Source of the DNA: an uncultured Alistipes sp.
GTDB taxonomy: Bacteria; Bacteroidota; Bacteroidia; Bacteroidales; Rikenellaceae
Direction of reading: 5' to 3'
Length of the DNA: 64,000 bases
NCBI GenBank assembly: GCA_905213895.1
Contig: CAJMKE010000007.1
Location: forward strand, 1 to 64,000
Positions 25,157 through 33,380 of this stretch are shown here, one piece after another. Position 1 is the first letter of the stretch. The number at the start of each line of letters is the position of its first letter. The translations under genes were made by a program, and so were the position numbers. The notes below the pieces were generated by a model. It was not told the DNA's origin. It did no database searches and saw only the letters and a list, made by a program, of their open reading frames with translations.

Positions 25157-26851
25157 TTATTCGCTGATTTTGAAGATTGCGACGCTGACGGGCTGCATCG
25201 TGAAGGTGTGCTTGTCCGCCGAAGTCTTGCACTTGGCGAGTTTCGCATTGTTGCCGTAGACCCACGAAGCCTTTTTGCCGAGTCTGGCGATGTCGCCCGA
25301 AACCTTGCGGTCGCTCGGGTTGAATACCACGACGTATTTCTCGTCGCCGAGCGAACGTTTGTAAATCATCGGATACGGATTGTCGAGGTCGCCGACGTAC
25401 TCCCAGTCGCCCGCTGTGCCGAGAGCAGGCGTAGCCTTGCGCAGCGCGATAAGACCGCGGACGTAGTTCAATACCGATTTCGGGTCGTTGTCCTGTGCCG
25501 CGACGTTCGGAAACTCGGGAGCGTTGTCTACCGGCAGGTAGAGTTTCTCCGCATCGTCGACCGTCGAGAAACCTGCGTTCTTCGTCGTGTCCCACTGCAT
25601 CGGGGTGCGGCAGGTCGAGCGGTTGCGCGACGAGAGGCTGCCCTCCTTGACCGGAGCGTATTCGAGGTTGCGCATTCCTATCTCCTCGCCGTAATAAACT
25701 ACCGGCGGAGACGGAAGCGTCAACGACATGGTGATTACCACCTTATGCTCCTCCGGCGTGCAGCGGTTCATGCGGTTGAGACGCCAGATGTCGTGGCTGC
25801 ACGTCGGCATCGACGAATAGCCGCCCAGACGTTTGGCGGTCGCTACGATTTCGGTGTAGTCCTTTATCGGTCGGTGCAGGTCGCCCCTGCCCTTTTTGTC
25901 GAAGTAGCAGTCGGCGGGAGCGAATTTGTTGGTCGTTTCGGCGAACAGACGGCGGTATATTCTGCCGGTAACCTTACCCTCGCTGTATGCGAACAGGTCG
26001 ATGTCGAATCCGGCGCGCAGTGCCTTTTCGGGCATGCCCCATTCGGACATCATGATATTCTCCGGATATTTTTCCCTGTACCACGAGAATATCTCGTTCC
26101 ACAGTCGGCATGTGCCGTCCTGCGTAGCATTGTCGCTCTTGACGAGCGAACCCGCCATGTCGACGCGGAAGCCGTCCACGCCCTTGTCGCACCAGAATGC
26201 GATGATGTTTTTCAGTTCGTTGCGAACCGCCGTAGGTCCCGCGTCGTCGTAACCCTGCTCCCACGGATGGGCGGGATTGGGATTGCAATATCCGTAGTTG
26301 AGAGCCGGCTGGATGTCGTAGAAGTTCTTCAAGTAGTAGCCGTTTCGCGGATAGTCGTTGTCGATGAACTTTTTGTTCGGCTTTTTCATCTCCTTGCCGT
26401 CGGTCCAGATGAAATAGTCGCTGTACTCGTTGCGCTCCGCCTTGCACGACTGCCTGAACCACGGGTGCTTGTCGGACGTATGTCCCGCCACGAGGTCGAG
26501 ACACACCTTTATACCTTTCGCGTGAGCCTCCGCGACCAGTTTTTCGAGGTCTTCGTTGGTGCCGAAGCGCGGGTCGATTTTGTAGAAGTCGGTGATGTCG
26601 TAGCCGCCGTCTTCCCAGTTGCTGGCGAAGCACGGCGAAATCCAGATGCAGTTGAAACCGACGCTCTTTATATGGTCGAGCCGCGAGCGGATTCCGTTGA
26701 GGTCGCCCATTCCGTCCCCGTCGGAATCCATGTAGGATGACGGATAGATTTGGTAGATGAAGGCATCTGCCAGCCATTTCGGGTGGTCTTTCGCCGATGC
26801 GGCACCGATTGTCAGCACTGCCGCCGAGATAAGGAGAAATAATCTTTTCAT
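25157..26851 (-). CDS. Secreted GH13 alpha-amylase family enzyme, copy 1
   Basis: A 564-residue glycoside hydrolase with signal peptide MKRLFLLISAAVLTIGAASA (cleavage before KDHP). The (beta/alpha)8 barrel keeps the GH13 residues: nucleophile Asp231 (GFRVDMAGSL), acid/base Glu270 (MMSEWGMP) and His353-Asp354 (CSHDIWR). The small C-terminal beta domain follows. It resembles the alpha-glucosidase/oligo-1,6-glucosidase/trehalose-synthase side of GH13; exact specificity is unknown. It is a paralogue of 28474-30177 and shares a 221-bp stretch with it without a single mismatch (26391-26611). Confidence 0.9.
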   Translation of the reverse strand: MKRLFLLISAAVLTIGAASAKDHPKWLADAFIYQIYPSSYMDSDGDGMGDLNGIRSRLDHIKSVGFNCIWISPCFASNWEDGGYDITDFYKIDPRFGTNEDLEKLVAEAHAKGIKVCLDLVAGHTSDKHPWFRQSCKAERNEYSDYFIWTDGKEMKKPNKKFIDNDYPRNGYYLKNFYDIQPALNYGYCNPNPAHPWEQGYDDAGPTAVRNELKNIIAFWCDKGVDGFRVDMAGSLVKSDNATQDGTCRLWNEIFSWYREKYPENIMMSEWGMPEKALRAGFDIDLFAYSEGKVTGRIYRRLFAETTNKFAPADCYFDKKGRGDLHRPIKDYTEIVATAKRLGGYSSMPTCSHDIWRLNRMNRCTPEEHKVVITMSLTLPSPPVVYYGEEIGMRNLEYAPVKEGSLSSRNRSTCRTPMQWDTTKNAGFSTVDDAEKLYLPVDNAPEFPNVAAQDNDPKSVLNYVRGLIALRKATPALGTAGDWEYVGDLDNPYPMIYKRSLGDEKYVVVFNPSDRKVSGDIARLGKKASWVYGNNAKLAKCKTSADKHTFTMQPVSVAIFKISE

Positions 26852-26882
26852 GAAGTTCAGGTAATTTAAGGTTTTCGATTGT

Positions 26883-26890
26883 CAAAGTTA
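26883..26890 (-). promoter_or_regulatory. -7 element for GH13 gene 1
   Basis: TAACTTTG on the minus strand, 31 nt before the ATG. The -33 element is not clear. Confidence 0.5.
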
Positions 26891-26942
26891 ATATTTATTA
26901 TCTTACGGGAGGTGCAATCGACTGGAAATATTAATATAGGGG

Positions 26943-26988
26943 CTTTAAAGTTCTTAAAGTCCTTAAAGTCCGTTAAGGTATTTAAATA
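26943..26988. repeat. 9-bp repeat array 9 (5 units, one with an extra base)
   Basis: CTTTAAAGT, TCTTAAAGT, CCTTAAAGT, then one extra C, CGTTAAGGT, ATTTAAATA. It ends 2 bases before the HTH gene's stop codon. Confidence 0.8.
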
Positions 26989-26990
26989 AC

Positions 26991-27236
26991 TTATTCTTTC
27001 ACAGGATACTTCATCGGAGCAAAGAACTCGTCGAGAGTAATATTATAGAACTTGCAGATAATCGATATCGTAGTTATATTTGGAAAATTATCTCCCGCCT
27101 CCAAATTCGCAATATTTAAGCCTGTACCCTCTTTTAATTGTTCTTGGGTATGATTGTAAAGGCTACGGAGTTCTTTAACTCGTAGCACGATTTTGCTCAA
27201 AAGCATTTCATCGCGTCGTTGCCTTTTACGTTTCAT
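26991..27236 (-). CDS. Small XRE-family helix-turn-helix regulator
   Basis: An 81-residue protein, almost entirely one lambda-repressor-like HTH domain (RVKELRSLYNHTQEQLKEGTGLNIANLEAGDNFPNITTISIICKFYNITLDEFF). It is AT-rich compared with the flanking GH13 genes. A later Met gives 71 residues starting MLLSKIVL. The palindrome CTAATAC-TT-GTATTAG upstream (27271-27286) is a candidate operator. It could regulate itself or the GH13 genes, or be a remnant of a mobile unit. Confidence 0.75.
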   Translation of the reverse strand: MKRKRQRRDEMLLSKIVLRVKELRSLYNHTQEQLKEGTGLNIANLEAGDNFPNITTISIICKFYNITLDEFFAPMKYPVKE

Positions 27237-27270
27237 ATTACAAATAAAAGGGTTAAATGAAATTTTTGCG

Positions 27271-27286
27271 CTAATACTTGTATTAG
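27271..27286. promoter_or_regulatory. Inverted repeat, candidate operator of the HTH regulator
   Basis: CTAATAC and GTATTAG form a perfect 7-bp inverted repeat with a 2-base spacer, 35 bases upstream of the HTH start. The site and spacing fit an XRE-family dimer. Confidence 0.45.
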
Positions 27287-27345
27287 TATTAAAATCTGAT
27301 TTTCTTTGTAGAAAGTTTTTTATAATGATTATACAGAAATTATGC

Positions 27346-27353
27346 TACCTTTG
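27346..27353 (+). promoter_or_regulatory. -7 element for the candidate RNA
   Basis: TACCTTTG, perfect TAnnTTTG; predicted transcription start near 27360. No clear TTTG lies 20 bases upstream. Confidence 0.5.
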
Positions 27354-27359
27354 CCATTG

Positions 27360-27592
27360 AATAACTCGGCGTAGCCGACAAGACATAACATTATAAAGGG
27401 TAAACAACTCTTTATACCTTTGAGAAAACTTGGAAACCACTCCGGAGGATGTTTAACGTGGTATATGGTTGTCAGTCCTTGTTATGTCCTGCTCTGCAAG
27501 AGCAGGACAGACATGGGCGTAGGACAGCATCCATTTGAAGGTATTCCAAGACCTGTGATAAGGGGCTGCTAATGCGCCCTTTTTCTTTTTTC
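27360..27592 (+). ncRNA. Candidate structured non-coding RNA (~230 nt)
   Basis: The interval has a promoter box, strong pairing, an intrinsic terminator and no convincing reading frame. Pairings seen: TCGGC/GCCGA (about 27365-27377); GACATAACA (27382-27390) with TGTTATGTC (27480-27488), enclosing ACAAC/GTTGT and ACCAC/GTGGT; GTCCTGCTCT-GCA-AGAGCAGGAC (27486-27508, perfect 10 bp). ATACCTT (27414-27420) and CTTGGAA (27429-27435) can pair with adjacent AAGGTAT and TTCCAAG (27538-27550), a pseudoknot-like order. It might be a 6S-type or Bacteroidales-1-type RNA, but that identity is a guess. It lies between two divergent HTH genes. Confidence 0.6.
27559..27592 (+). terminator. Intrinsic terminator of the candidate RNA
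   Basis: AAGGGGC and GCGCCCTT pair around TGCTAAT, followed by TTTTTCTTTTTT. The 9-bp array starts 2 bases later. Confidence 0.75.
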
Positions 27593-27593
27593 T

Positions 27594-27638
27594 CCCTAAT
27601 GACCTTAACGACCTTAAAGTCTTTAAGGACTTTAATAA
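27594..27638. repeat. 9-bp repeat array 10 (5 units)
   Basis: CCCTAATGA, CCTTAACGA, CCTTAAAGT, CTTTAAGGA, CTTTAATAA. Here the array follows the 3' end of the candidate RNA rather than of a protein gene. Confidence 0.85.
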
Positions 27639-27683
27639 ACTACCTGCCTTAAAAACTTTCTCAACCAACCTAATAAATCTTGT

Positions 27684-27908
27684 ATGACTATGGAAAACCA
27701 AACGCAATCCGACCGTCTGCGGTCAGTTCTCAAAGAACAACAAATATCGGTTCTGGGCTTCGCAATACGCCTTGGAACCGTTTCGTCAAATCAACTGTAT
27801 TCCATATTGAAAGAAGAGGAGGAGATGTCCGCCGAAATCGCCGAACGAATAAACGGACTGCTGCCGCAGTATTCAATACAGTGGCTTTTGAACGGGGAAT
27901 CGGAATAA
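27684..27908 (+). CDS. Small phage-repressor-like HTH protein
   Basis: A 74-residue protein with an HTH-like core (SDRLRSVLKEQQISVLGFAIRLGTVSSNQLYSILKEEEEMSAEIAERI) and the C-terminal signature SIQWLLNGESE, common at the end of the HTH part in Bacteroidales Cro/CI-type proteins. It lacks the peptidase-like C-terminal domain of full repressors, so it is a stand-alone HTH or a truncated repressor. A second Met lies two codons in. It is followed by an uncharacterised gene on the same strand. Confidence 0.65.
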   Translation: MTMENQTQSDRLRSVLKEQQISVLGFAIRLGTVSSNQLYSILKEEEEMSAEIAERINGLLPQYSIQWLLNGESE

Positions 27909-28028
27909 ACCCTAAACAGTCTTAAAATATCATGCGGCATTCGGTAATCGATAGTGCAGGCTTATAACCCGACTTATGGACAAACGGAGAGGATGCCGCT
28001 TTTTCAGAACCTTCTAAACTTAAAAAAC

Positions 28029-28433
28029 ATGTCGAGAACAGATGAATTATTGAAAGAAGTCTGGCAGATATATGAAGATTTGCCAAAAAAATATCGGAAT
28101 CGCGTTCTGCAAGGTATCAAATATTGCAATGAATGCGATTTGCGCGTAATGGCGAACGAAATACCGGACGAGATTCTGGACTGGTGGACGGAAAATGACG
28201 GAAACACCATATTCTGTCTCGGTTGTGCGCATTTTTTCGTACAGTCGTACAAATGTGTTGTCGAATACGGATATTCGGAACAGGGCGAGAAGTCGGAATT
28301 CTATTCGCTGCCGATTGCAATGAAACTGCTGAAACATGTACGGGCAGCGCGGGAGGCGGGAACGGCAGTTCCCGATTTCGATGTATTCGATGTCCGCGAG
28401 TACGGCAGGATGTTGAAAGTGTTCGAGAAATAA
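28029..28433 (+). CDS. Uncharacterised protein with two CxxC pairs
   Basis: 134 residues from the ATG at 28029; in-frame starts at 27993 and 27954 (GTG) would extend it to 146 or 159. I do not recognise a family. Two Cys pairs, Cys33-x2-Cys36 (YCNECDL) and Cys63-x2-Cys66 (FCLGCAHF), are spaced like a small zinc-binding fold. The N-terminal half is charged and helical. No signal peptide or membrane segment is seen. It sits with HTH genes between the GH13 paralogues and ends at a bidirectional terminator. Confidence 0.55.
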   Translation: MSRTDELLKEVWQIYEDLPKKYRNRVLQGIKYCNECDLRVMANEIPDEILDWWTENDGNTIFCLGCAHFFVQSYKCVVEYGYSEQGEKSEFYSLPIAMKLLKHVRAAREAGTAVPDFDVFDVREYGRMLKVFEK

Positions 28434-28435
28434 AC

Positions 28436-28471
28436 AAAAGCGGCAGCCATTGCAATGACTGCCGCTTTTAT
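28436..28471. terminator. Bidirectional terminator between convergent genes
   Basis: AAAAGCGGCAG and CTGCCGCTTTT form a perfect 11-bp stem with a 12-base loop. A and T runs on both sides serve the plus gene ending at 28433 and the minus GH13 gene ending at 28474. Confidence 0.85.
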
Positions 28472-28473
28472 TG

Positions 28474-30177
28474 TTATTCCGTTATTTTGAATATTGCGAC
28501 GCTGACGGGCTGCATCGTGAAGGTGTGCTTGTCCGCAGAAGTCTTGCATTTGGTGAGTTTTGCATCGTTGCCGTAGACCCACGAAACTTTCTTGCCGAGT
28601 CTGGCGATGTCGCCCGAAACCTTGCGGTCGCTCGGATTGAAAACAACGACGTATTTCTCGTCGCCGAGCGAACGCTTGTAAATCATAGGATACGGATTGT
28701 CGAGGTCGCCCACGTACTCCCAGTCGCCGGCAGTGCCGAGAGCCGGCGTAGCCTTGCGCAGCGCGATAAGACCTTTCACATAGTTCAGTACGGATTCGGA
28801 ATCCTCGCTTTGCGTTGCGACGTTCGGATATTCGGGCGCGTTGTCTATCGGCAGATAGAGTTTGGCGATATTCTCTACGGTCGAGAATCCTGCGTTCTTC
28901 GTCGTATCCCATTGCATCGGGGTGCGGCAGGTCGAGCGGTTGCGCGACGAGAGGCTGCCCTCCTTGACCGGAGCATATTCGAGATTGCGCATGCCTATCT
29001 CCTCGCCGTAGTAAACGACCGGCGGCGTAGGCAGGGTGAGGAACATCGTCATCACCACCTTATGCTCCTCGGGGGTATTGCGGTTCATGCGGTTGAGACG
29101 CCAGATGTCGTGGCTGCACGTCGGCATCGAAGCGTAGCCGCCTAGACGCTTGAATGTCTCGACCACCTGACCGTAGAGTTTCATCGGCTGGTGCAGGTCG
29201 CCCTTGCCCGCCTTGTTGAAGTAGCAGGTGTTGTAGACCATCTTGTCGTTGGTCTCGCAGACGAGCGGACGATAGATTTTGCCGCAAATCTTTTTCTCGC
29301 CGTGGATGAGCAGGTCGATGTCGAATCCGGCGCGCAGAGCCTCTTCCGGAATGCCCCATTCAGCCATCATGATATTTTCGGGATACTTGGCGTTGTACCA
29401 CGCGAATATCTCGTTCCACAGACGGCAGATTCCGTCCTTCGCCTCGTTGTCGCCCTTGACGAGCGAACCCGCCATATCGACGCGGAAACCGTCCACGCCC
29501 TTGTCGCACCAGAATGCGATTATGTTTTTCAGTTCGTTGCGGACAGCCGTAGGACCGGCGTCATCGTAACCCTGCTCCCACGGACGGTTCGGGTCGGGCT
29601 TGTAGTAGCCGTAGTTGAGTGCCGGCTGGATGTCGTAGAAATTCTTCATGTAGTAGCCGCCGCGCGGGAAATCGTTGTTCACGAACTTCTTGTGCGGCTT
29701 CTTCATATCCTTGCCGTCGGTCCAGATGAAATAGTCGCTGTACTCGTTGCGCTCCGCCTTGCACGACTGCCTGAACCACGGGTGCTTGTCGGACGTATGT
29801 CCCGCCACGAGGTCGAGACACACCTTTATACCTTTCGCGTGAGCCTCCGCGACCAGTTTTTCGAGGTCTTCGTTGGTGCCGAAGCGCGGGTCGATTTTGT
29901 AGAAGTCGGTGATGTCGTAGCCGCCGTCCTTCCAGTCGCTGGCGAAGCACGGCGAGAGCCAGATGCAGTTGAAGCCCGTACTCTTGATGTAGTCGAGTTT
30001 CGAGCGAATGCCGTTGAGGTCGCCGATGCCGTTGCCGTCGGAATCCATGTAGGAGGACGGGTAGATGTGGTAGATGAAGGCGTCGTCGAGCCATTTCGGG
30101 TGGTCTTTCGCCGATGCGCAGTTCAGTGCGAAGAACGCTGCGAGTGCGGTAGCGACAATGAGTTTCAAGTTTTTCAT
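28474..30177 (-). CDS. Secreted GH13 alpha-amylase family enzyme, copy 2
   Basis: A 567-residue paralogue of 25157-26851. Signal peptide MKNLKLIVATALAAFFALN is followed by CASA and mature KDHPKWL. GH13 residues are kept: nucleophile Asp in GFRVDMAGSL (about 234), Glu in MMAEWGIPE (about 273) and CSHDIWR. The C-terminal half is nearly the same as copy 1, and DNA of 29708-29928 is identical to 26391-26611. An upstream in-frame ATG at 30207 overlaps the murF stop as ATGA; it would add 10 residues before the signal peptide and is less likely, though translational coupling is possible. Confidence 0.9.
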   Translation of the reverse strand: MKNLKLIVATALAAFFALNCASAKDHPKWLDDAFIYHIYPSSYMDSDGNGIGDLNGIRSKLDYIKSTGFNCIWLSPCFASDWKDGGYDITDFYKIDPRFGTNEDLEKLVAEAHAKGIKVCLDLVAGHTSDKHPWFRQSCKAERNEYSDYFIWTDGKDMKKPHKKFVNNDFPRGGYYMKNFYDIQPALNYGYYKPDPNRPWEQGYDDAGPTAVRNELKNIIAFWCDKGVDGFRVDMAGSLVKGDNEAKDGICRLWNEIFAWYNAKYPENIMMAEWGIPEEALRAGFDIDLLIHGEKKICGKIYRPLVCETNDKMVYNTCYFNKAGKGDLHQPMKLYGQVVETFKRLGGYASMPTCSHDIWRLNRMNRNTPEEHKVVMTMFLTLPTPPVVYYGEEIGMRNLEYAPVKEGSLSSRNRSTCRTPMQWDTTKNAGFSTVENIAKLYLPIDNAPEYPNVATQSEDSESVLNYVKGLIALRKATPALGTAGDWEYVGDLDNPYPMIYKRSLGDEKYVVVFNPSDRKVSGDIARLGKKVSWVYGNDAKLTKCKTSADKHTFTMQPVSVAIFKITE

Positions 30178-30203
30178 GGTTTTCAGGTTTATGGTTTGGT
30201 TTG

Positions 30204-31466
30204 TCATAACAGTTTCACGAGCCGTTCGAGCGACCATTTGTGCGAACCCTTGATGAGTATCGTCGCTCCCGATGGCGGATTCGTCCGCAGATATTCGGCA
30301 GCCTGCTCAGTGGTTGCGAAGACAGCGGCTCTCGCCGCAGCCTGTCCGCCGAGCGATTCGGCGGCTTCGGCGAACTCGCTGCCGACGAGCAGAAAACGTG
30401 CGCCGTCGATTTTCAGTGCCGTTTCGAGTACCTTGCGATGCTCCTCCGCCGACCACTGCCCGAGTTCGAGCATGTCGCCGAGTATCAATATCTTGTCGTC
30501 GCCCGCCTGCGATGCGAGATTGGCTGTCGCCGCCTGCATGCTCGACGGATTGGCGTTGTAACAATCGACGATAAGGCGGTTGCGCCCGGTCGTAACGATT
30601 TGCGAGCGGTTGTTGTCGGGTTCGTATCCCGCAATCGCTTCGCGGATGCGTTCGTCGTCGATGTCGAAATAGCGTCCGACTGCGGTCGCCGCAGCGATGT
30701 TGGCGCGGTTGTATTCGCCCGAAAGGCGGCTTTCGATGCCGTCGGCAATCGTGCGCGAATAGTATTCGACCGCCATGTCCCCGCGCTCCGAAGCCATCTC
30801 GACGAGTACGGCGTCCTCCTGCGGAACGAATGCGCGTCCGCCGTTGCGTTCGAGGTAGTCGAACAGTTCGCCCTTGCCGCGGCGTATGCCCTCGACGCCG
30901 CCGAATCCTTCGAGGTGCGAGCGTCCGATATTGGTTATGATGCCGTAGTTCGGTTCGGAGATTCCGCACAGAGCCGCGATTTCGCCGCATGCGCTCGCCC
31001 CCATTTCGACTACGCCGAACTCCGTGTCGCGGGTCATCGACAGCAGCGTGAGCGGCACTCCGATATGGTTGTTGAGGTTGCCGCGCGTCGCTCCGACCTC
31101 GAACCGTTCGGCAAGCACGCGCGACACCAACTCCTTGGTCGTCGTCTTGCCGTTGCTGCCGACGATGCCTATAACCGGTATCGCCAGTCTGCGGCGGTGT
31201 TCGCGCGCCAGAGACTGCAACGCTTCGAGCGTGTCGGCGACACGTATCATGCGGTCGGCGGATTCGGGATGGCTCGCAACCGGCTCGTCCGAATCGACCA
31301 CGGCATACGACGCGCCGTCAGAGAGTGCGGCTGCTGCGAATGCGTTCCCGTCGAACGACGCGCCGTGCAGCGCGAAGAACATCGAACCGGCTTCGATGCG
31401 GCGGGAGTCGGTGCATACGCCCGAACATCTCTCGAAAATGTCGTAAAGTTCCTTCGTGTCGTGCAT
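30204..31466 (-). CDS. murF: UDP-N-acetylmuramoyl-tripeptide:D-Ala-D-Ala ligase MurF
   Basis: Adds D-Ala-D-Ala to the UDP-MurNAc-tripeptide, the last cytoplasmic step of peptidoglycan precursor synthesis. The 420-residue protein has the Mur-ligase P-loop GIVGSNGKTTTKE (about 108-120), the central motif VVEMGASACGEI, and the C-terminal DCYNANPSSM and ILGDMLELG segments. It is a free-standing murF, outside a dcw cluster, 2 nt after the mannose-1-phosphate guanylyltransferase gene and just upstream of GH13 copy 2. Confidence 0.94.
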   Translation of the reverse strand: MHDTKELYDIFERCSGVCTDSRRIEAGSMFFALHGASFDGNAFAAAALSDGASYAVVDSDEPVASHPESADRMIRVADTLEALQSLAREHRRRLAIPVIGIVGSNGKTTTKELVSRVLAERFEVGATRGNLNNHIGVPLTLLSMTRDTEFGVVEMGASACGEIAALCGISEPNYGIITNIGRSHLEGFGGVEGIRRGKGELFDYLERNGGRAFVPQEDAVLVEMASERGDMAVEYYSRTIADGIESRLSGEYNRANIAAATAVGRYFDIDDERIREAIAGYEPDNNRSQIVTTGRNRLIVDCYNANPSSMQAATANLASQAGDDKILILGDMLELGQWSAEEHRKVLETALKIDGARFLLVGSEFAEAAESLGGQAAARAAVFATTEQAAEYLRTNPPSGATILIKGSHKWSLERLVKLL

Positions 31467-31468
31467 CG

Positions 31469-32548
31469 TCAGATGTGTTTTTCGCCGTCGTTGAACTTCA
31501 CCTCATCGATGAACTTCTTGATGTTCTGCTCCTCCGAACGCGGACATATCATCAGCACGTCGTCGGTATCGACCACGATATAGTCGCGCAGCCCGTTGAT
31601 GACGGCGACCTTGCCCGCCGGCAGCGAGATTATCGAGTTGCGGGTGTCGTAGGTGTAGCAGCCCTCGGCAGGTTTGGTGTTGGCGTATTTGTCCTTGCGC
31701 GAGTGCTGGTAGAGCGAACCCCATGTGCCGACGTCGCTCCATCCGAAGTCGCCGCAGCGGACGAATACGTTGTCCGCCTTCTCCATCACTCCGTAGTCGA
31801 TGGAAATCGCACGGCACTCGGAGAATACGCGCTCGATTGCCTCGGCTTCGCGCGGCGTGCCGTAGTCATCGCCGATTGCCGAGAAGAGCGCGTGATGCTC
31901 GGGCAGATACTTTTCTATCGCTTCGATGATGTCGCGCACTTTCCACACGAAGATTCCCGAGTTCCAGAAAAATTCGCCGCAACTGATGAACTTCTGCGCC
32001 AGTTCGAGGTCGGGCTTCTCGGTGAAGCACTTGACTTTCGATATGGGGCGGTCGTCCGACTTCTGTATGTAGCCGTAGCCGGTTTCGGGACGGCTCGGCG
32101 TGATGCCGATGGTCATGAGAGCGTCTCTGCCGTCGGCGAAGTCTATCGCATCCGAAATTATTTCGCGGAACGACGGCTGGTCCAACACGAGGTGGTCGGA
32201 CGGCGACACTATCATCATCGCTTCGGGAGCGATTTTGTTCAGATAGTAGGCGGCGTAGCAGATGCACGGCGCGGTGTTGCGACCGATAGGCTCGCAGAGT
32301 ACCTGATGTTCGCCGATTTCGGGGATGTGTTCCAGTACCAGTTGCTTGTAGCGGGCGTTGGTTACGACCAGAAAGTGTTCCGACGGTACGAATTCGGCGA
32401 AACGCTCGTAGGTCATGCGGATGAACGATTTGCCGGTCCCGAGGATGTCGAGGAACTGTTTCGGCATGTCGCGGCGGCTTTTGGGCCAGAATCTCGTGCC
32501 GATTCCGCCCGCCATAATCACGCAATAAATCTCTCTTTCGGTATTCAT
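31469..32548 (-). CDS. Mannose-1-phosphate guanylyltransferase
   Basis: Makes GDP-mannose from mannose-1-phosphate and GTP, the precursor of GDP-fucose and mannosylated glycans. The 359-residue enzyme shows the nucleotidyltransferase motif MAGGIGTRFWPKSRRDMPKQF, the substrate-binding EPIGRNTAPCI and SPSDHLV, and FWNSGIFVW. It is the short form without the phosphomannose isomerase domain. It heads a minus-strand unit with murF; the divergent gene is pssA. Confidence 0.93.
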   Translation of the reverse strand: MNTEREIYCVIMAGGIGTRFWPKSRRDMPKQFLDILGTGKSFIRMTYERFAEFVPSEHFLVVTNARYKQLVLEHIPEIGEHQVLCEPIGRNTAPCICYAAYYLNKIAPEAMMIVSPSDHLVLDQPSFREIISDAIDFADGRDALMTIGITPSRPETGYGYIQKSDDRPISKVKCFTEKPDLELAQKFISCGEFFWNSGIFVWKVRDIIEAIEKYLPEHHALFSAIGDDYGTPREAEAIERVFSECRAISIDYGVMEKADNVFVRCGDFGWSDVGTWGSLYQHSRKDKYANTKPAEGCYTYDTRNSIISLPAGKVAVINGLRDYIVVDTDDVLMICPRSEEQNIKKFIDEVKFNDGEKHI

Positions 32549-32576
32549 ATCTCGTTATAATTTGTATTCGCGGAAA

Positions 32577-32584
32577 CAAAGATA
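32577..32584 (-). promoter_or_regulatory. -7 element for the guanylyltransferase-murF unit
   Basis: TATCTTTG on the minus strand, 28 bases before the ATG; no clear -33. Confidence 0.5.
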
Positions 32585-32595
32585 AAAATATTTTA

Positions 32596-32603
32596 TAACT
32601 TTG
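32596..32603 (+). promoter_or_regulatory. -7 element for pssA
   Basis: TAACTTTG on the plus strand, 21 bases before the ATG. It lies back-to-back with the divergent minus-strand element, only 11 bases apart, so polymerase binding at the two may interfere. Confidence 0.5.
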
Positions 32604-32624
32604 TCCGGTTAAAACCTGTAAATA

Positions 32625-33380
32625 ATGAAAATAAAATTGTTCACGATACCGAATCTGATAACGCTTTCCAATCTGCTTTGCGGCGCGGGCTCTATCGTCG
32701 TATCGCTGGTATACGAAGACCTTACGATGGCTTTCGTGCTGATTATGGCTGCCGCCGTATGCGATTTCTTCGACGGTTTCGCCGCGCGGGTTCTCAAACA
32801 GCCGTCGGAAATCGGCGTGCAACTCGATTCGCTGGCGGACATGGTGTCGTTCGGCACCGCTCCGGCTGCGGCGTTCTACACTCTGTGCGGATACTTTCCG
32901 AGTGCGGTCGATGACATCTGGGTGGGTCGTCTGACGGAGGTAATGCGCTTCATTCCGTTCATCATCACCGCGTTCTCGGCACTGCGGCTCGCCAAGTTCA
33001 ATATCGACGAAACGCAGCACGAGGAGTTCAGCGGGCTTACGACGACCGCCAACGCCATATTCTGCGGTTCGTTCGCGATGATGTGCTTCGAGGGCGAACT
33101 GGTCATATGGCAGGAGTGGATTATCGCCTTGTCGATAGTCATGTCGGCTCTGCTCGTCAGCCCGATACGCATGTTCTCGTTCAAGATGAAATCCTACGGC
33201 TGGAAGGGCAACGAGGTGCGCTGGTCGTTCGCGATATTCGCCGTACTGTTGCTTTTGCTGCTGCGGATATACTCGATTCCGTTTATCATCGTTACATATA
33301 TTGTCGTTTCGACGGTCATATGGATTGTCAAACAGATGAAGGTTAGCAACAATACCACCACTACCGGATGCTCAAAGTGA
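32625..33380 (+). CDS. pssA: CDP-diacylglycerol-serine O-phosphatidyltransferase
   Basis: Makes phosphatidylserine, the precursor of phosphatidylethanolamine, in the inner membrane. The 251-residue polytopic protein has the CDP-alcohol phosphotransferase motif D-x2-D-G-x2-A-R-x8-G-x3-D-x3-D in CDFFDGFAAR through GVQLDSLADM (residues about 46-71). The short N-terminal MKIKLFTIPNLITLSNLLCG is typical of Gram-positive/Bacteroidetes-type PssA. Its 3' end overlaps the porin ORF by 13 nt. Confidence 0.93.
   Translation: MKIKLFTIPNLITLSNLLCGAGSIVVSLVYEDLTMAFVLIMAAAVCDFFDGFAARVLKQPSEIGVQLDSLADMVSFGTAPAAAFYTLCGYFPSAVDDIWVGRLTEVMRFIPFIITAFSALRLAKFNIDETQHEEFSGLTTTANAIFCGSFAMMCFEGELVIWQEWIIALSIVMSALLVSPIRMFSFKMKSYGWKGNEVRWSFAIFAVLLLLLLRIYSIPFIIVTYIVVSTVIWIVKQMKVSNNTTTTGCSK

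Noticed and set aside
27453..27707. Minus-strand 84-codon frame over the candidate RNA
   Set aside because: Runs through the terminator T tract and repeat array and has no protein features; the RNA interpretation explains the pairing better.
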